From Bacteroidota bacterium (GTDB lineage Bacteria; Bacteroidota; Bacteroidia; Bacteroidales; B39-G9): a stretch of DNA of 22,405 bases. The stretch spans positions 1 to 22,405 of the forward strand of contig QMPG01000014.1 of the NCBI GenBank assembly GCA_003648455.1, in the 5' to 3' direction. Position numbers and translations under genes: made by a program. The notes beneath the pieces are model-generated. The model did no database searches, was not told where the DNA came from, and saw only the letters and a list, made by a program, of their open reading frames with translations. Positions 9,457 through 16,931 of this stretch are shown one piece after another (positions within the stretch are counted from its first letter, which is position 1; every line of letters begins with the position of its first letter).

Positions 9457-10068
9457 TTATTTAAAAAGTAATTGTGTTGTTCTTGGTCTTAAATAAGCTT
9501 TAAAGAAGTTTTTAAAATCTTCATCGGTAAAACTTAATACAAAACTGTTGTCTTTTGGTCCAATTTTAAAACCATTGTCAATATTTTTATCAAAAGCAAC
9601 ATTAATGCTTGCTTTAAGAATATCAATTTCTTTTGATTGGAAATATTTTCCTAAATTATCTCTGTCTTTTTCAGGAAGTAATAAATTTAGGTCAAGTCTT
9701 TCAGAGCCTGCAGGGTTCCAATTTTCAACAATCTTAATAATTATTTGTTTAATAAAATCCTTGTCTTTTAAATCCTTATCTAATGTTTCTTCAACAGCTT
9801 TTAAAGTTATTAGATTTGTAATTTGTTGCTTAATTGAACTTATTGTTTGATTAACAGATAATTTCATTTCTGATTCAATATTAAGCTTTATTTCCTCAGA
9901 TTTTTTCTTAGCATTTTCAATTATTTTGGTAGCTTCCTTTTTGGAATTATTAATTATTCCCTCAGCTTCTTTTGTTGCTTTGTTAATTATTTCTTTTGCA
10001 TCATCATTAGCTTTTGAAACCCCCTCTGAATAAATTTTTTTTGTTAATTCATCAAGTTTGTTTTGCAT
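9457..10068 (-). CDS. ntpE: V-type ATPase subunit E (peripheral stalk)
   Basis: The product has 203 residues. The first 90 or so form a long amphipathic Ala/Lys/Glu helix (ANDDAKEIINKATKEAEGII and onward), the part that makes the peripheral stalk. A globular C-terminal part binds the top of the A3B3 head and ends LRPRTTQLLFK. The peripheral stalk keeps the head from turning with the rotor. The E subunit normally pairs with a small helical partner (G/H), which I do not see here. It is the first gene of the operon, with no obvious Shine-Dalgarno site. Confidence 0.9.
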   Translation of the reverse strand: MQNKLDELTKKIYSEGVSKANDDAKEIINKATKEAEGIINNSKKEATKIIENAKKKSEEIKLNIESEMKLSVNQTISSIKQQITNLITLKAVEETLDKDLKDKDFIKQIIIKIVENWNPAGSERLDLNLLLPEKDRDNLGKYFQSKEIDILKASINVAFDKNIDNGFKIGPKDNSFVLSFTDEDFKNFFKAYLRPRTTQLLFK

Positions 10069-10087
10069 ATCATCAAGATTTAAATAT

Positions 10088-10107
10088 TAACAATAAAAAT
10101 ATTGTTA
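10088..10107. promoter_or_regulatory. Perfect palindrome upstream of the V-ATPase operon
   Basis: TAACAATA and TATTGTTA form a perfect 8-base inverted repeat around AAAA, 20 bases before the ATG of subunit E. It lies in the likely 5' leader, so it could be a repressor site or a weak mRNA hairpin. No known operator was recognised. Confidence 0.3.
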
Positions 10108-10137
10108 AAATATTATTTATTTAACTTTATAATCTGA

Positions 10138-10145
10138 CAAAAATA
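10138..10145 (-). promoter_or_regulatory. Possible -7 element of the V-ATPase operon
   Basis: Read on the minus strand this is TATTTTTG, matching the Bacteroidetes TAnnTTTG consensus, about 70 bases before the subunit E start. A TTG occurs upstream but about 30 bases away, wider than the usual near-20 spacing. It is a weak candidate in AT-rich DNA. Confidence 0.3.
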
Positions 10146-10246
10146 TATAATTTTTATTTTTTAAATATCTTTTTTCAACATTTTTTTCAACATTTTTTTT
10201 TTGAATGAATACTTATAAATTTTTCAAGCAGATATAAAAGGCAGTG

Positions 10247-10560
10247 CCAGTGCAACGGGTAAAAGAAGTCTAAAAAACATTTAAAAACGTCAGAAGGGCT
10301 TTTCAACGTGTTTTTTTCTTTGCCCGTGCAACGGCTTTTTTGCCGTGGAACGGGTTGAAACAGTACGAAGATTAAAAGAATCCGTTGCACCGCCGGAAAA
10401 CTTTATTTTTAAAAATGTTATTAAGTTTTAAATGAAAGTTAAAATTATTGCTTTTTGGGGAGCGTTTCCTGAATTATATCTGTTGCACCGCTTGGAGCGG
10501 TTCCACGGAAACTGAAAGTGTCTATTGAGGCGATTCCACGGTAGTTGCCCGTGCAACGGG
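10247..10560. repeat. Cluster of GC-rich short repeats (CCGTGCAACGG / CCGTGGAACGG type)
   Basis: In an otherwise very AT-rich 590-base gap, near-identical GC-rich words recur on both strands: GTGCAACGGG at 10250-10259, CCCGTGCAACGG at 10323-10334, CCGTGGAACGGG at 10343-10354, CCGTTGCAC at 10382-10390, GTTGCACCG at 10482-10490, TTCCACGG at 10501-10508, TTCCACGG at 10534-10541 and CCCGTGCAACGGG at 10548-10560. The pair at 10323-10335 and 10342-10354 forms a 13-base stem with two mismatches around TTTTTT. A second hairpin, ACCGC/GCGGT, lies at 10487-10502. No protein is encoded. They look like interspersed intergenic repeats; function unknown. The rest of 10069-10658 holds only the putative promoters. 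Confidence 0.65.
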
Positions 10561-10658
10561 AAAAGAAAAAAATTGGCTGAATAATTTATATTTTAAACAA
10601 TATAAAATATTTTAGTATATTGTCTCGTTTTTTATATGTTTCAAAAAAAATATTATTT

Positions 10659-11363
10659 ATGAATAGTTTATTATTATTTAGTCTGTTACAAATAAATGTA
10701 GTTGATAAAGTTGCAGATGCGACAGAAAAATCAAATCAAGTTACACTTTCTTTTTTCGATTTAGCTGTTAAAGGAGGATGGGTTATGATTCCTATTCTTA
10801 TTCTTGCAATTATTGCTGTTTACATTTTTTTTGAGCGTTATTATGCAATAAAAAAAGCAGCTACAGAAGAGCGAAATTTTATGAATCAAATAAAAGATTA
10901 TATTCATGATGGCAAAACAGATGCCGCTATTTCGTTATGTCAGTCTACAAATTCACCGCTTTCGCGTATGATTGAGAAAGGAATTCGCCGTATTGGTCGC
11001 CCGTTGAATGATATTAATGCTGCGATTGAAAATGTCGGGAACTTAGAAATTTCAAAATTAGAAAAAGGATTGCCTACAATGGCAACAGTTTCGGGTGGAG
11101 CTCCAATGATTGGATTTCTCGGAACGGTTATGGGAATGATACAGGCATTTTATCGTATGGCAAACGCAGGAAATAATATTGATGTTTCTCAACTCTCAGG
11201 TGGTATATATCAGGCTATGGTAACTACTGTTGCAGGTTTAATTGTAGGGATTATTGCTTATTTTGCATATAATATTTTAGTTGCTAAAGTAGATAATGTT
11301 GTTTCGCTTTTAGAAGCTCGCACTACTGAGTTTATGGATTTATTGAATGAGCCGGTTATTTAG
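10659..11363 (+). CDS. exbB: MotA/TolQ/ExbB proton channel protein
   Basis: From the ATG at 10659 the product has 234 residues. A TTG start 39 bases upstream would add MSRFLYVSKKILF, but related proteins start close to the first membrane segment with a short hydrophobic N-terminus, so I prefer the ATG. Membrane helix 1 is VMIPILILAIIAVYIFF (about residues 42-58), followed by a cytoplasmic loop. Helices 2 and 3 lie around GFLGTVMGMIQAF and MVTTVAGLIVGIIAYFAYNIL. These carry the family's small/Thr residues that line the channel. With ExbD it uses the proton gradient to drive TonB-dependent outer-membrane transport. ExbD and TonB follow on the same strand, but after a 372-base gap filled by a repeat element. 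Confidence 0.9.
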   Translation: MNSLLLFSLLQINVVDKVADATEKSNQVTLSFFDLAVKGGWVMIPILILAIIAVYIFFERYYAIKKAATEERNFMNQIKDYIHDGKTDAAISLCQSTNSPLSRMIEKGIRRIGRPLNDINAAIENVGNLEISKLEKGLPTMATVSGGAPMIGFLGTVMGMIQAFYRMANAGNNIDVSQLSGGIYQAMVTTVAGLIVGIIAYFAYNILVAKVDNVVSLLEARTTEFMDLLNEPVI

Positions 11364-11386
11364 TTGAAGTTGAGCGATATCGAAAT

Positions 11387-11410
11387 CACGATATTTCGGG
11401 ATTGAAAGTT
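11387..11410 (+). repeat. Small hairpin after exbB
   Basis: Within 11387-11410, CGAAAT and ATTTCG form a six-base stem around CACGAT shortly after the exbB stop. There is no T-run, so I do not call it a terminator. It may belong to the neighbouring repeat material. Confidence 0.3.
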
Positions 11411-11479
11411 GATAAGTACTATTGAGTGCCTGTGAAAATAGAAGAATGAAGTTTGTTTAATTTATCTGTTATTATCAGT

Positions 11480-11649
11480 TTAACCCGCTTTATTCATGCA
11501 AAAACGAAGTGAATTGCATGAATTAGCGATGGATCGTGGGAAGTAAAGCGGGAAATCCCGCATTAGAAGTACCCAAATTTGGGGTTTAAAAAACACCAAA
11601 TTTGTTGGTAATTCTTAAGCGTAGAAAAATTATGAATTTTTCGGGTTAA
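11480..11649 (+). mobile_element. MITE-like 170-base repeat element, copy 1
   Basis: The element begins TTAACCCG and ends CGGGTTAA. The two ends share TTAACCCGNNNNATTCAT as an inverted repeat (14 of 18 bases). Positions 11528-11649 match 22284-22405 in inverted orientation at 121 of 122 bases, the only change being at 11535/22398. Inside are hairpins: ATTCATGCAA/TTGCATGAAT (11492-11501 with 11514-11523), GCGGG/CCCGC (11548-11561), the palindrome CCCAAATTTGGG (11572-11583), ACCAA/TTGGT (11595-11609) and GAAAAATT/AATTTTTC (11624-11642). CCCGCTTTA at 11484-11492 can pair instead with TAAAGCGGG at 11544-11552. No protein is encoded. It separates exbB from exbD. A transposase acting in trans, and whether TTAA is a target duplication, are not shown. 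Confidence 0.75.
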
Positions 11650-11735
11650 TCTGCGTTATCTGTGTTCTATTTAAAAAGTTCATAAAGTTAAAATTATATT
11701 AATAACCATTAATTAGATATTAAAAAAAATAAAAG

Positions 11736-12131
11736 ATGGCTTTACAGAGACGAAATAAGGTTAGTGCCAGTTTTAATATGTCGTCAATGACAGATATAGT
11801 GTTTTTGTTACTCATATTTTTTATGATTACATCAACATTAATTTCGCCAAATGCATTAAAGTTATTGTTGCCAAGAAGTAATAATCAAACTTCTGCTAAA
11901 CCATTAACAACAGTTTCTATAACAAAAGATTTTAAGTATTATATTGAAAGCGAGCAAGTTAATGTTTCAGACCTTGAAAATGAATTGCAAAAACGATTAA
12001 AAAACGATACTAATATTTATATTGCATTGCATGCTGAAAGAACTGTTCCTATTGAAAAGGTTGTCGAAGTGATGAATATTGCTAAAAATAATAAGTATAA
12101 ATTAATTCTTGCAACAAGTCCGAATAAATAA
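11736..12131 (+). CDS. exbD: ExbD/TolR biopolymer transport protein
   Basis: The product has 131 residues, the usual size. A short basic N-terminus is followed by a single membrane helix (MTDIVFLLLIFFMITSTLI) that contains Asp20, the position of the essential proton-carrying aspartate (D25 in E. coli ExbD). The periplasmic part (about residues 45-131) has the mixed alpha/beta pattern of the family, with NDTNIYIALHAERTVPIEKV and ending in LILATSP. It is a partner of ExbB in the proton-driven energiser. The TonB-like gene starts directly after its stop, so the two are co-transcribed and probably translationally coupled. Confidence 0.93.
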   Translation: MALQRRNKVSASFNMSSMTDIVFLLLIFFMITSTLISPNALKLLLPRSNNQTSAKPLTTVSITKDFKYYIESEQVNVSDLENELQKRLKNDTNIYIALHAERTVPIEKVVEVMNIAKNNKYKLILATSPNK

Positions 12132-13013
12132 ATGGGTTATATTCAGAAACATAGATACGGGATTTTTGGGACAATAGTTTTTTTTACTATTGTTGTTGTA
12201 ATACTCATATCTTTTGGGTTTCATACTGAATTGCCTTTGCCGGGTGAGGAGGGGATTTTGATTAATTTTGGTACCGATGATAACGGAGCAGGATTGATTG
12301 AGCCACAAAAAAGCATTGAACAAACTCAGGAAGTTAAGTCAGAAGAATCAATACCTCAGGAGACAGAGCCACAAACAACTCAAGAGCCGGTTGAAAAAGG
12401 AGCGGATGTTTTAAATCAGGATTTTGAAGAGGCTGCAGCTATTGAGAGGAAAAAGAAACAAGCCGAAAAACAAAAAAAAATAAAAGAAAAAGAATTAGAA
12501 AGACAAAGACTTATAGAAGAACAAAGACAGAAGGAAGAGGAATTGAGAAAGAAAAAAGAGCAAGAAGAAAAGCAAAAGTTTATTAATAATAGAATTAAGA
12601 ATGCTTTTTCTACAGGAAAGAATGAAAATGCAAATTCAAGTCAGGGAGAAGGGGTTACTTCAGGAAAAGGAAATCAGGGAAGTGAAAACGGTTCGGTAAA
12701 TTCGAAAAATAGAGGTAAAGGAAATGGCTTGGGTAATAAAGGAATTTCATTTAGCTTAAAAGGACGTAACCCTCGTTTCTTGCCAAAACCGGAATATAAT
12801 CTTCAATTATCCGGAATTGTTGTTGTTGAGGTTACTGTTGACCAATATGGAAATGTGGTAAAAGCCAATCCCGGAATAAAAGGCTCAACAATTCTTGATG
12901 CTACATTATTAAATGCTGCACAAAAAGCAGCTTTAAAAGCAAAATTTGATGTAAGACATAATGCACCGGCTTATCAAAAAGGTACAATTACATATCACTT
13001 TATTTTACAGTAA
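12132..13013 (+). CDS. tonB: TonB-family energy transducer with TolA-like linker
   Basis: The product has 293 residues. It has one N-terminal membrane helix (about residues 11-30) and a short acidic region. A long charged helix rich in Glu, Lys, Gln and Arg follows at about residues 102-148 (many AEKQKK, EEQRQK-type runs), then a Gly/Asn/Ser-rich linker at about 155-210 and the TonB C-terminal domain (YNLQLSGIVVVEVTVDQYGNV, then ALKAKFDVR) to the end. Classical TonB has a Pro-rich periplasmic spacer; here a charged helix as in TolA takes its place, so the protein may act as TonB or TolA. The ATG directly follows the exbD TAA. It passes ExbBD energy to outer-membrane receptors, which are not encoded in this window. 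Confidence 0.88.
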   Translation: MGYIQKHRYGIFGTIVFFTIVVVILISFGFHTELPLPGEEGILINFGTDDNGAGLIEPQKSIEQTQEVKSEESIPQETEPQTTQEPVEKGADVLNQDFEEAAAIERKKKQAEKQKKIKEKELERQRLIEEQRQKEEELRKKKEQEEKQKFINNRIKNAFSTGKNENANSSQGEGVTSGKGNQGSENGSVNSKNRGKGNGLGNKGISFSLKGRNPRFLPKPEYNLQLSGIVVVEVTVDQYGNVVKANPGIKGSTILDATLLNAAQKAALKAKFDVRHNAPAYQKGTITYHFILQ

Positions 13014-13021
13014 TGAACTTT

Positions 13022-13070
13022 GTAATTCGTGATTGGTAACTCGTAATTGGTGATTAGTAATTCGTAATTA
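13022..13070. repeat. Degenerate heptamer tandem repeat (GTAATTN) between tonB and the TauE gene
   Basis: Seven consecutive 7-base units follow the pattern GTRAYTN, for example GTAATTC, GTGATTG and GTAATTA, filling exactly 49 bases. The array starts nine bases after the tonB stop. It supplies the TAA and the last few codons of the convergent TauE/SafE gene, which stops at 13054-13056. Confidence 0.7.
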
Positions 13071-13824
13071 ATTCAAATATCCCCAATAATTTAACAGCTG
13101 CAAAAAGTAAAACAACGAGTACAATATATCTTACAAATTTAGCACCTTTTTGTGTTGCAAATCGGGAAGCCACAGCAGCACCTGCCATATTGCCTATAGC
13201 TAATATTAAACCTATTTTGTAGTTAATTTGATCATTAAAAATAAATATGCTAATAGCAAAAGGAGTATAAAGTAAAATAATAAAAACTTTTAAGGCATTG
13301 GCTTTTACCAAGTCAAATCCTGCACTAAGCACTAATCCTGCTAACAAAAAAAAACCTACACCGGCTTGAATAAAACCACCGTAAATACCAATAAAAAATG
13401 ATATAATTATTTGAATTAAACCGGGTTTTGCCTGAACTAAACCTGCTTGTCCTTTTACCCATTTGTCAGGTTTGTATAAAATTAAAAAGAACATAACTAT
13501 TAGCAATACCCCGATTATTTTTTGCAATACACTTTCGTTTATTGTAACAGCAAACTGAGCACCAACAATTGATCCAATAATAATAGGTATAGAAAACCAT
13601 AAGCCTTGTTTTAAATTTAAAGCTTTTTGTCGTTTGAATGAACGAGTTGCAACAATGTTTTGAAAAAATAATGCAATTCGATTTGTTCCATTTGCAACAT
13701 TTGCAGGCAAACCAATAAAAATTAAAAAAGACAGAGCAATAAATGAGCCTCCACCTGCTAAAGTATTAATAAAGCCGGCTAAAAATCCAACGGCTATTAT
13801 TCCAACTATTATGTACCATTCCAT
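13054..13824 (-). CDS. Sulfite exporter TauE/SafE family permease
   Basis: The product has 256 residues with about eight membrane helices in two related halves. The first half has FLAGFINTLAGGGSFIAL (residues 14-31). The second has FFIGIYGGFIQAGVGFFLLAGLVL (starting about 142), the paired motif of the TauE/SafE family. These proteins move small organosulfur or sulfur oxyanions (or other anions) across the inner membrane; the substrate here is not known. The last codons (about ITNY and the stop) lie inside the heptamer repeat. It starts two bases after the stop of the methyltransferase gene, so the two form a small operon. Confidence 0.85.
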   Translation of the reverse strand: MEWYIIVGIIAVGFLAGFINTLAGGGSFIALSFLIFIGLPANVANGTNRIALFFQNIVATRSFKRQKALNLKQGLWFSIPIIIGSIVGAQFAVTINESVLQKIIGVLLIVMFFLILYKPDKWVKGQAGLVQAKPGLIQIIISFFIGIYGGFIQAGVGFFLLAGLVLSAGFDLVKANALKVFIILLYTPFAISIFIFNDQINYKIGLILAIGNMAGAAVASRFATQKGAKFVRYIVLVVLLFAAVKLLGIFELITNY

Positions 13825-13826
13825 AA

Positions 13827-14408
13827 TTAGTAAATAAAAGGTATTAATCGCTTTGTCGATTTTGAATAGTTAATATATTTATCACCAAAATTGTTTATTA
13901 ATGCTTTTTCTTCAATTTTTATTCTGTAAGCGAACACAAAAAATATTGGAACAAATATAATAATAGTAGACAGCCAATTTGAAAAACTTAATCCTAAACC
14001 GAGAAAAGACAATAAACTTCCTGTGTATGAAGGATGACGAAGATATTTATATAATCCTTTTTGAATTATTTTTTGATTTTTTTCAACTGTTACATTAACA
14101 GTAAAGAATTTTCTTAATGTGTAGATAGCTTTCCATCTTATAAATACACCAATAATGATTGAAGCTAAACCACAATAATATAAAATATGAAGATGTGATT
14201 TAACAAATCCAGTACTGAAAGTTCCTTTAAAACCAAGTATCCCAACATAAATACCCAATGAAATAGAAATTAGTATAACTATCCATAAATATTTTAATGA
14301 TGATTTGTCTAATTTATTTTCGTTTGATTTTTTCGATCGTTTAAAAAGGACAAGAGCAATTTCAGAAAAGAACCAGATAGTTACTACAGTAAAATATAAA
14401 ATATTCAT
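13827..14408 (-). CDS. Isoprenylcysteine carboxyl methyltransferase family membrane protein
   Basis: From the ATG at 14406-14408 the product has 193 residues and four to five membrane helices. The C-terminal half has the family pattern: KYLRHPSYTGSLLSFLGLGL, then YRIKIEEKALINNFGDKYINYSK and a RLIPFIY ending. This shows a small integral membrane methyltransferase-like protein (ICMT/PEMT type). The frame stays open 40 codons farther upstream to 14528. That extension would run through the glyA terminator and the end of glyA, so I reject it in favour of the internal Met (MNILYFTVVTIW). The acceptor substrate is unknown; isoprenylcysteine is only the family name. Confidence 0.8.
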   Translation of the reverse strand: MNILYFTVVTIWFFSEIALVLFKRSKKSNENKLDKSSLKYLWIVILISISLGIYVGILGFKGTFSTGFVKSHLHILYYCGLASIIIGVFIRWKAIYTLRKFFTVNVTVEKNQKIIQKGLYKYLRHPSYTGSLLSFLGLGLSFSNWLSTIIIFVPIFFVFAYRIKIEEKALINNFGDKYINYSKSTKRLIPFIY

Positions 14409-14459
14409 ACAGTTATAATTTTTGATGAAAAAAACATTGAGTTCAAAGATAAAAAAAAG

Positions 14460-14490
14460 AAGGTGTAAAAAACATATTTTTTTACACCTT
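14460..14490 (-). terminator. Rho-independent terminator of glyA
   Basis: AAGGTGTAAAAAA at 14460-14472 pairs perfectly with TTTTTTACACCTT at 14478-14490. On the minus strand the stem is followed by CTTTTTTTTATC. It lies 28 bases beyond the glyA stop and has a clear stem plus U-tract. Confidence 0.85.
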
Positions 14491-14517
14491 ATTGTAGTTA
14501 GTAATAATTTGTCAAAT

Positions 14518-15798
14518 CTAATATGCAAAGATTGGAAAATCTTTCATTAAATTATTAACTTTTTCTTTAACAGAATTAATTATTTTTTCATCTTCAATAT
14601 TTGTAATAACATCGTCGATTAATTCAACAATTATTCCCATATGATTTTCTTTTAATCCTCTTGTAGTAATAGCAGGTGTTCCAACTCGCAAGCCTGAAGT
14701 TTGGAAAGGAGAACGGCTGTCAAAAGGAACCATATTTTTGTTAACAGTAATATCTGCCTGAACAAGAGTATTTTCAACAAGTTTTCCTGTAATTTCAGGT
14801 ACTTTGGTACGTAAATCAATTAACATTGAATGATTATCTGTACCGCCTGAAATAACTTTGTATCCTTTATCAATAAATGCTTGAGCCATAACAGCAGCAT
14901 TCTTTTTCACTTGAGTTTGATATTCAACAAATTCAGGAGATAAAGCTTCGCCAAAAGCAACAGCTTTAGAAGCAATTACATGCTCTAAAGGACCACCTTG
15001 TACACCTGGGAATACAGCTGAGTTTAGAAGAGAAGACATAGTTCTAATTTTCCCTTTCTTTGTGGCTTTTCCCCAAGGATTTTCAAAATCTTTACCCATT
15101 AAAATAATACCGCCACGAGGTCCTCTTAGTGTTTTGTGAGTTGTTGAAGTAACAACATGAGCATATTTTAAAGGATTGTCTAATAGTTTAGCGGCAATTA
15201 AACCGGCAGGATGAGCCATATCAATCATTAATAAAGCTCCAACTTTATCGGCTATTTCACGCATACGTTTATAATCCCATTCACGAGAATATGCTGAAGC
15301 ACCGCCAACAATTAATTTAGGTTTGTTCTCAAGAGCAATTTTTTCCATCATGTCATAATCAACACGACCGGTTTCTTCTCTAACACCGTAAGCTACCGGA
15401 TTATATAATATTCCTGATGCGTTAACAGGAGAACCGTGTGATAAATGTCCACCATGAGATAAATCTAAGCCCATAAATGTATCGCCAGGCTTTAATATTG
15501 TCATAAAAACAGCCATGTTTGCTTGTGCTCCTGAATGAGGTTGAACATTTGCATACTCGGCATTATACAATTCTTTAATGCGGTCGATAGCAAGCTGCTC
15601 GGTTTCATCAACAAATTGACATCCTCCATAATATCTGTGGCCGGGATAACCTTCTGCATATTTGTTTGTCATGCATGAGCCCATTGCATCTAATACTTGT
15701 TGACTAACAAAATTTTCTGAAGCAATAAGTTCTATTCCGTTTAATTGACGATTTTGTTCTTTTTTGATAATATCAAAAACTGCGTTATCTTTTTTCAT
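14518..15798 (-). CDS. glyA: Serine hydroxymethyltransferase
   Basis: The product has 426 residues, the usual length. It uses PLP to convert serine and tetrahydrofolate to glycine and 5,10-methylene-tetrahydrofolate, the main source of one-carbon units. Visible motifs include [12 protein letters not shown] (21-32), [15 protein letters not shown] (45-59), [15 protein letters not shown] (84-98), [13 protein letters not shown] (191-203) and [16 protein letters not shown] (215-230), in which K222 is the PLP Schiff-base lysine. No key residue is missing. It is transcribed alone, with its own terminator, divergently from the lipoprotein gene. Confidence 0.97.
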   Translation of the reverse strand: MKKDNAVFDIIKKEQNRQLNGIELIASENFVSQQVLDAMGSCMTNKYAEGYPGHRYYGGCQFVDETEQLAIDRIKELYNAEYANVQPHSGAQANMAVFMTILKPGDTFMGLDLSHGGHLSHGSPVNASGILYNPVAYGVREETGRVDYDMMEKIALENKPKLIVGGASAYSREWDYKRMREIADKVGALLMIDMAHPAGLIAAKLLDNPLKYAHVVTSTTHKTLRGPRGGIILMGKDFENPWGKATKKGKIRTMSSLLNSAVFPGVQGGPLEHVIASKAVAFGEALSPEFVEYQTQVKKNAAVMAQAFIDKGYKVISGGTDNHSMLIDLRTKVPEITGKLVENTLVQADITVNKNMVPFDSRSPFQTSGLRVGTPAITTRGLKENHMGIIVELIDDVITNIEDEKIINSVKEKVNNLMKDFPIFAY

Positions 15799-15860
15799 AT
15801 TATTTTTATTTGTTTGATATCTAAATAATTAGATTATAATTGATTAATTAAAAATATTTT

Positions 15861-15868
15861 CAAAAATA
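15861..15868 (-). promoter_or_regulatory. Possible -7 element of glyA
   Basis: On the minus strand this reads TATTTTTG (TAnnTTTG consensus), 63 bases upstream of the glyA ATG. The nearest upstream TTG is about 30 bases away, so the promoter assignment is weak. Confidence 0.3.
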
Positions 15869-15977
15869 ATCTTTTTAAGTATGATTTAAAATTTTTTTCA
15901 AATATTTCTTTTGTTAATTAAATATTTGAAAGGGAGAAAAAAAATTTTGAAAATTAAAAATCTTTAGTAATTTTATG

Positions 15978-15985
15978 TACTTTTG
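15978..15985 (+). promoter_or_regulatory. Possible -7 element of the lipoprotein gene
   Basis: TACTTTTG fits the TAnnTTTG element of Bacteroidetes sigma-A promoters and lies 41 bases before the ATG at 16026, a sensible distance. A matching TTG at the usual spacing was not found; the nearest (15947-15949) is too far. Confidence 0.4.
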
Positions 15986-16025
15986 TTTTTGAACATCTTT
16001 AATAGTAATTTTTAATAAATTAAAT

Positions 16026-16763
16026 ATGAAAAAAATAATTTACATTATACTAATAATTTTTTTAAGTTCCTGTACCAAAAAAATTTATCAAGTTATTGAA
16101 ACTAGCTCAAGTGATGTTGCTGAGAGTGAAAATAGCTATATTTTTGAAAATGATAATTTGAAAGTGAGTTATAATTTTTGGGGAGAAGCAGGGCACATGT
16201 ATTTTACTGTTTTTAATAAAACAGAAAAACCCATATTTATTGACCTTAATAGATGCCACTTAATTGTTAACCAAAGAAGTTATAATTATTATTCAACCGA
16301 TGAAAAAATTGAAACAACTTTTTTTGCAACAACAGATAAGAAAGTAAAGCAAGGTTCTGAAGTTTCATACAAAACTAAAATGCAACAGATTTACGAAATA
16401 CCGCCACAAAGTTATGTTATAATTAACCAGTTGCTTATTATGGATAGCAAATTTGATTTCTGTGAATTGAAAAAAGTTACAGGTAAAAACTTCCCTTTCT
16501 TAATTTATACTCAAAAAAGTAGCCCATTTCAATTTAGAAATTTTATTACTTATGATTTTAAACCGGACTTTTCAACTTTTGAAGTTGTAGACAATACATT
16601 CTGGGTTTCAAAAGTAACAAATATGAATAAAAAAGCATTTAAAGGCGAAAAATCAAAAGAGAAAGTTTGTCCCGATGATTTATGGAAAAAAATTATTTAT
16701 CAACAACCATTCTATAAACCCGAGAATTTTTATTTCATTTATGAGAAAGATGTTATTTTTTAA
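16026..16763 (+). CDS. Unrecognised lipoprotein
   Basis: The product has 245 residues. The N-terminus MKKIIYIILIIFLSSC is a lipoprotein signal with lipobox LSSC and Cys16 as the lipidated residue, so it is probably anchored in the inner or outer membrane, facing the periplasm. The rest alternates strands and is rich in Phe/Tyr/Asn/Lys; a middle part (MYFTVFNKTEKPIFIDLNRCHLI within residues 58-80) looks like a beta-sandwich. I do not recognise the family, and no catalytic motif is visible. It is transcribed alone, divergently from glyA, with a good terminator after it. Confidence 0.75.
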   Translation: MKKIIYIILIIFLSSCTKKIYQVIETSSSDVAESENSYIFENDNLKVSYNFWGEAGHMYFTVFNKTEKPIFIDLNRCHLIVNQRSYNYYSTDEKIETTFFATTDKKVKQGSEVSYKTKMQQIYEIPPQSYVIINQLLIMDSKFDFCELKKVTGKNFPFLIYTQKSSPFQFRNFITYDFKPDFSTFEVVDNTFWVSKVTNMNKKAFKGEKSKEKVCPDDLWKKIIYQQPFYKPENFYFIYEKDVIF

Positions 16764-16785
16764 GATATAATTTTTTTATTAAATT

Positions 16786-16828
16786 AATACCTGAATATTG
16801 TAGCTATTACATATTCAGGTATTTTTTT
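16786..16828 (+). terminator. Rho-independent terminator of the lipoprotein gene
   Basis: AATACCTGAATAT at 16786-16798 pairs perfectly with ATATTCAGGTATT at 16811-16823, and the T-run continues to 16828. The loop is 12 bases. It starts 22 bases after the stop codon. Confidence 0.88.
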
Positions 16829-16931
16829 GTTGGATATTTTGTAAATTACAATTTCTAAAAAATTAAAAGAATTATATTTAATTAATCATTAGTATTAACG
16901 AAAGGTTCAAGAACTATAAATAATTTAAACA

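Noticed and set aside
10187..10390. 67-codon minus-strand open frame across the GC-rich repeats
   Set aside because: Its content follows the repeat words and Lys/Phe runs; no family resemblance, and it lies in repeat DNA.
10247..10560. CRISPR array
   Set aside because: Repeats are short, unevenly spaced and on both strands, with no uniform spacers and no cas genes.
10620..10658. TTG start giving a 13-residue longer ExbB
   Set aside because: The ATG at 10659 gives the usual short N-terminus; TTG is a rarer start and the extra residues look like untranslated leader.
14409..14528. 40-codon N-terminal extension of the ICMT-like protein
   Set aside because: It would be encoded by the glyA terminator and overlap the end of glyA; the internal Met begins a standard family N-terminus.
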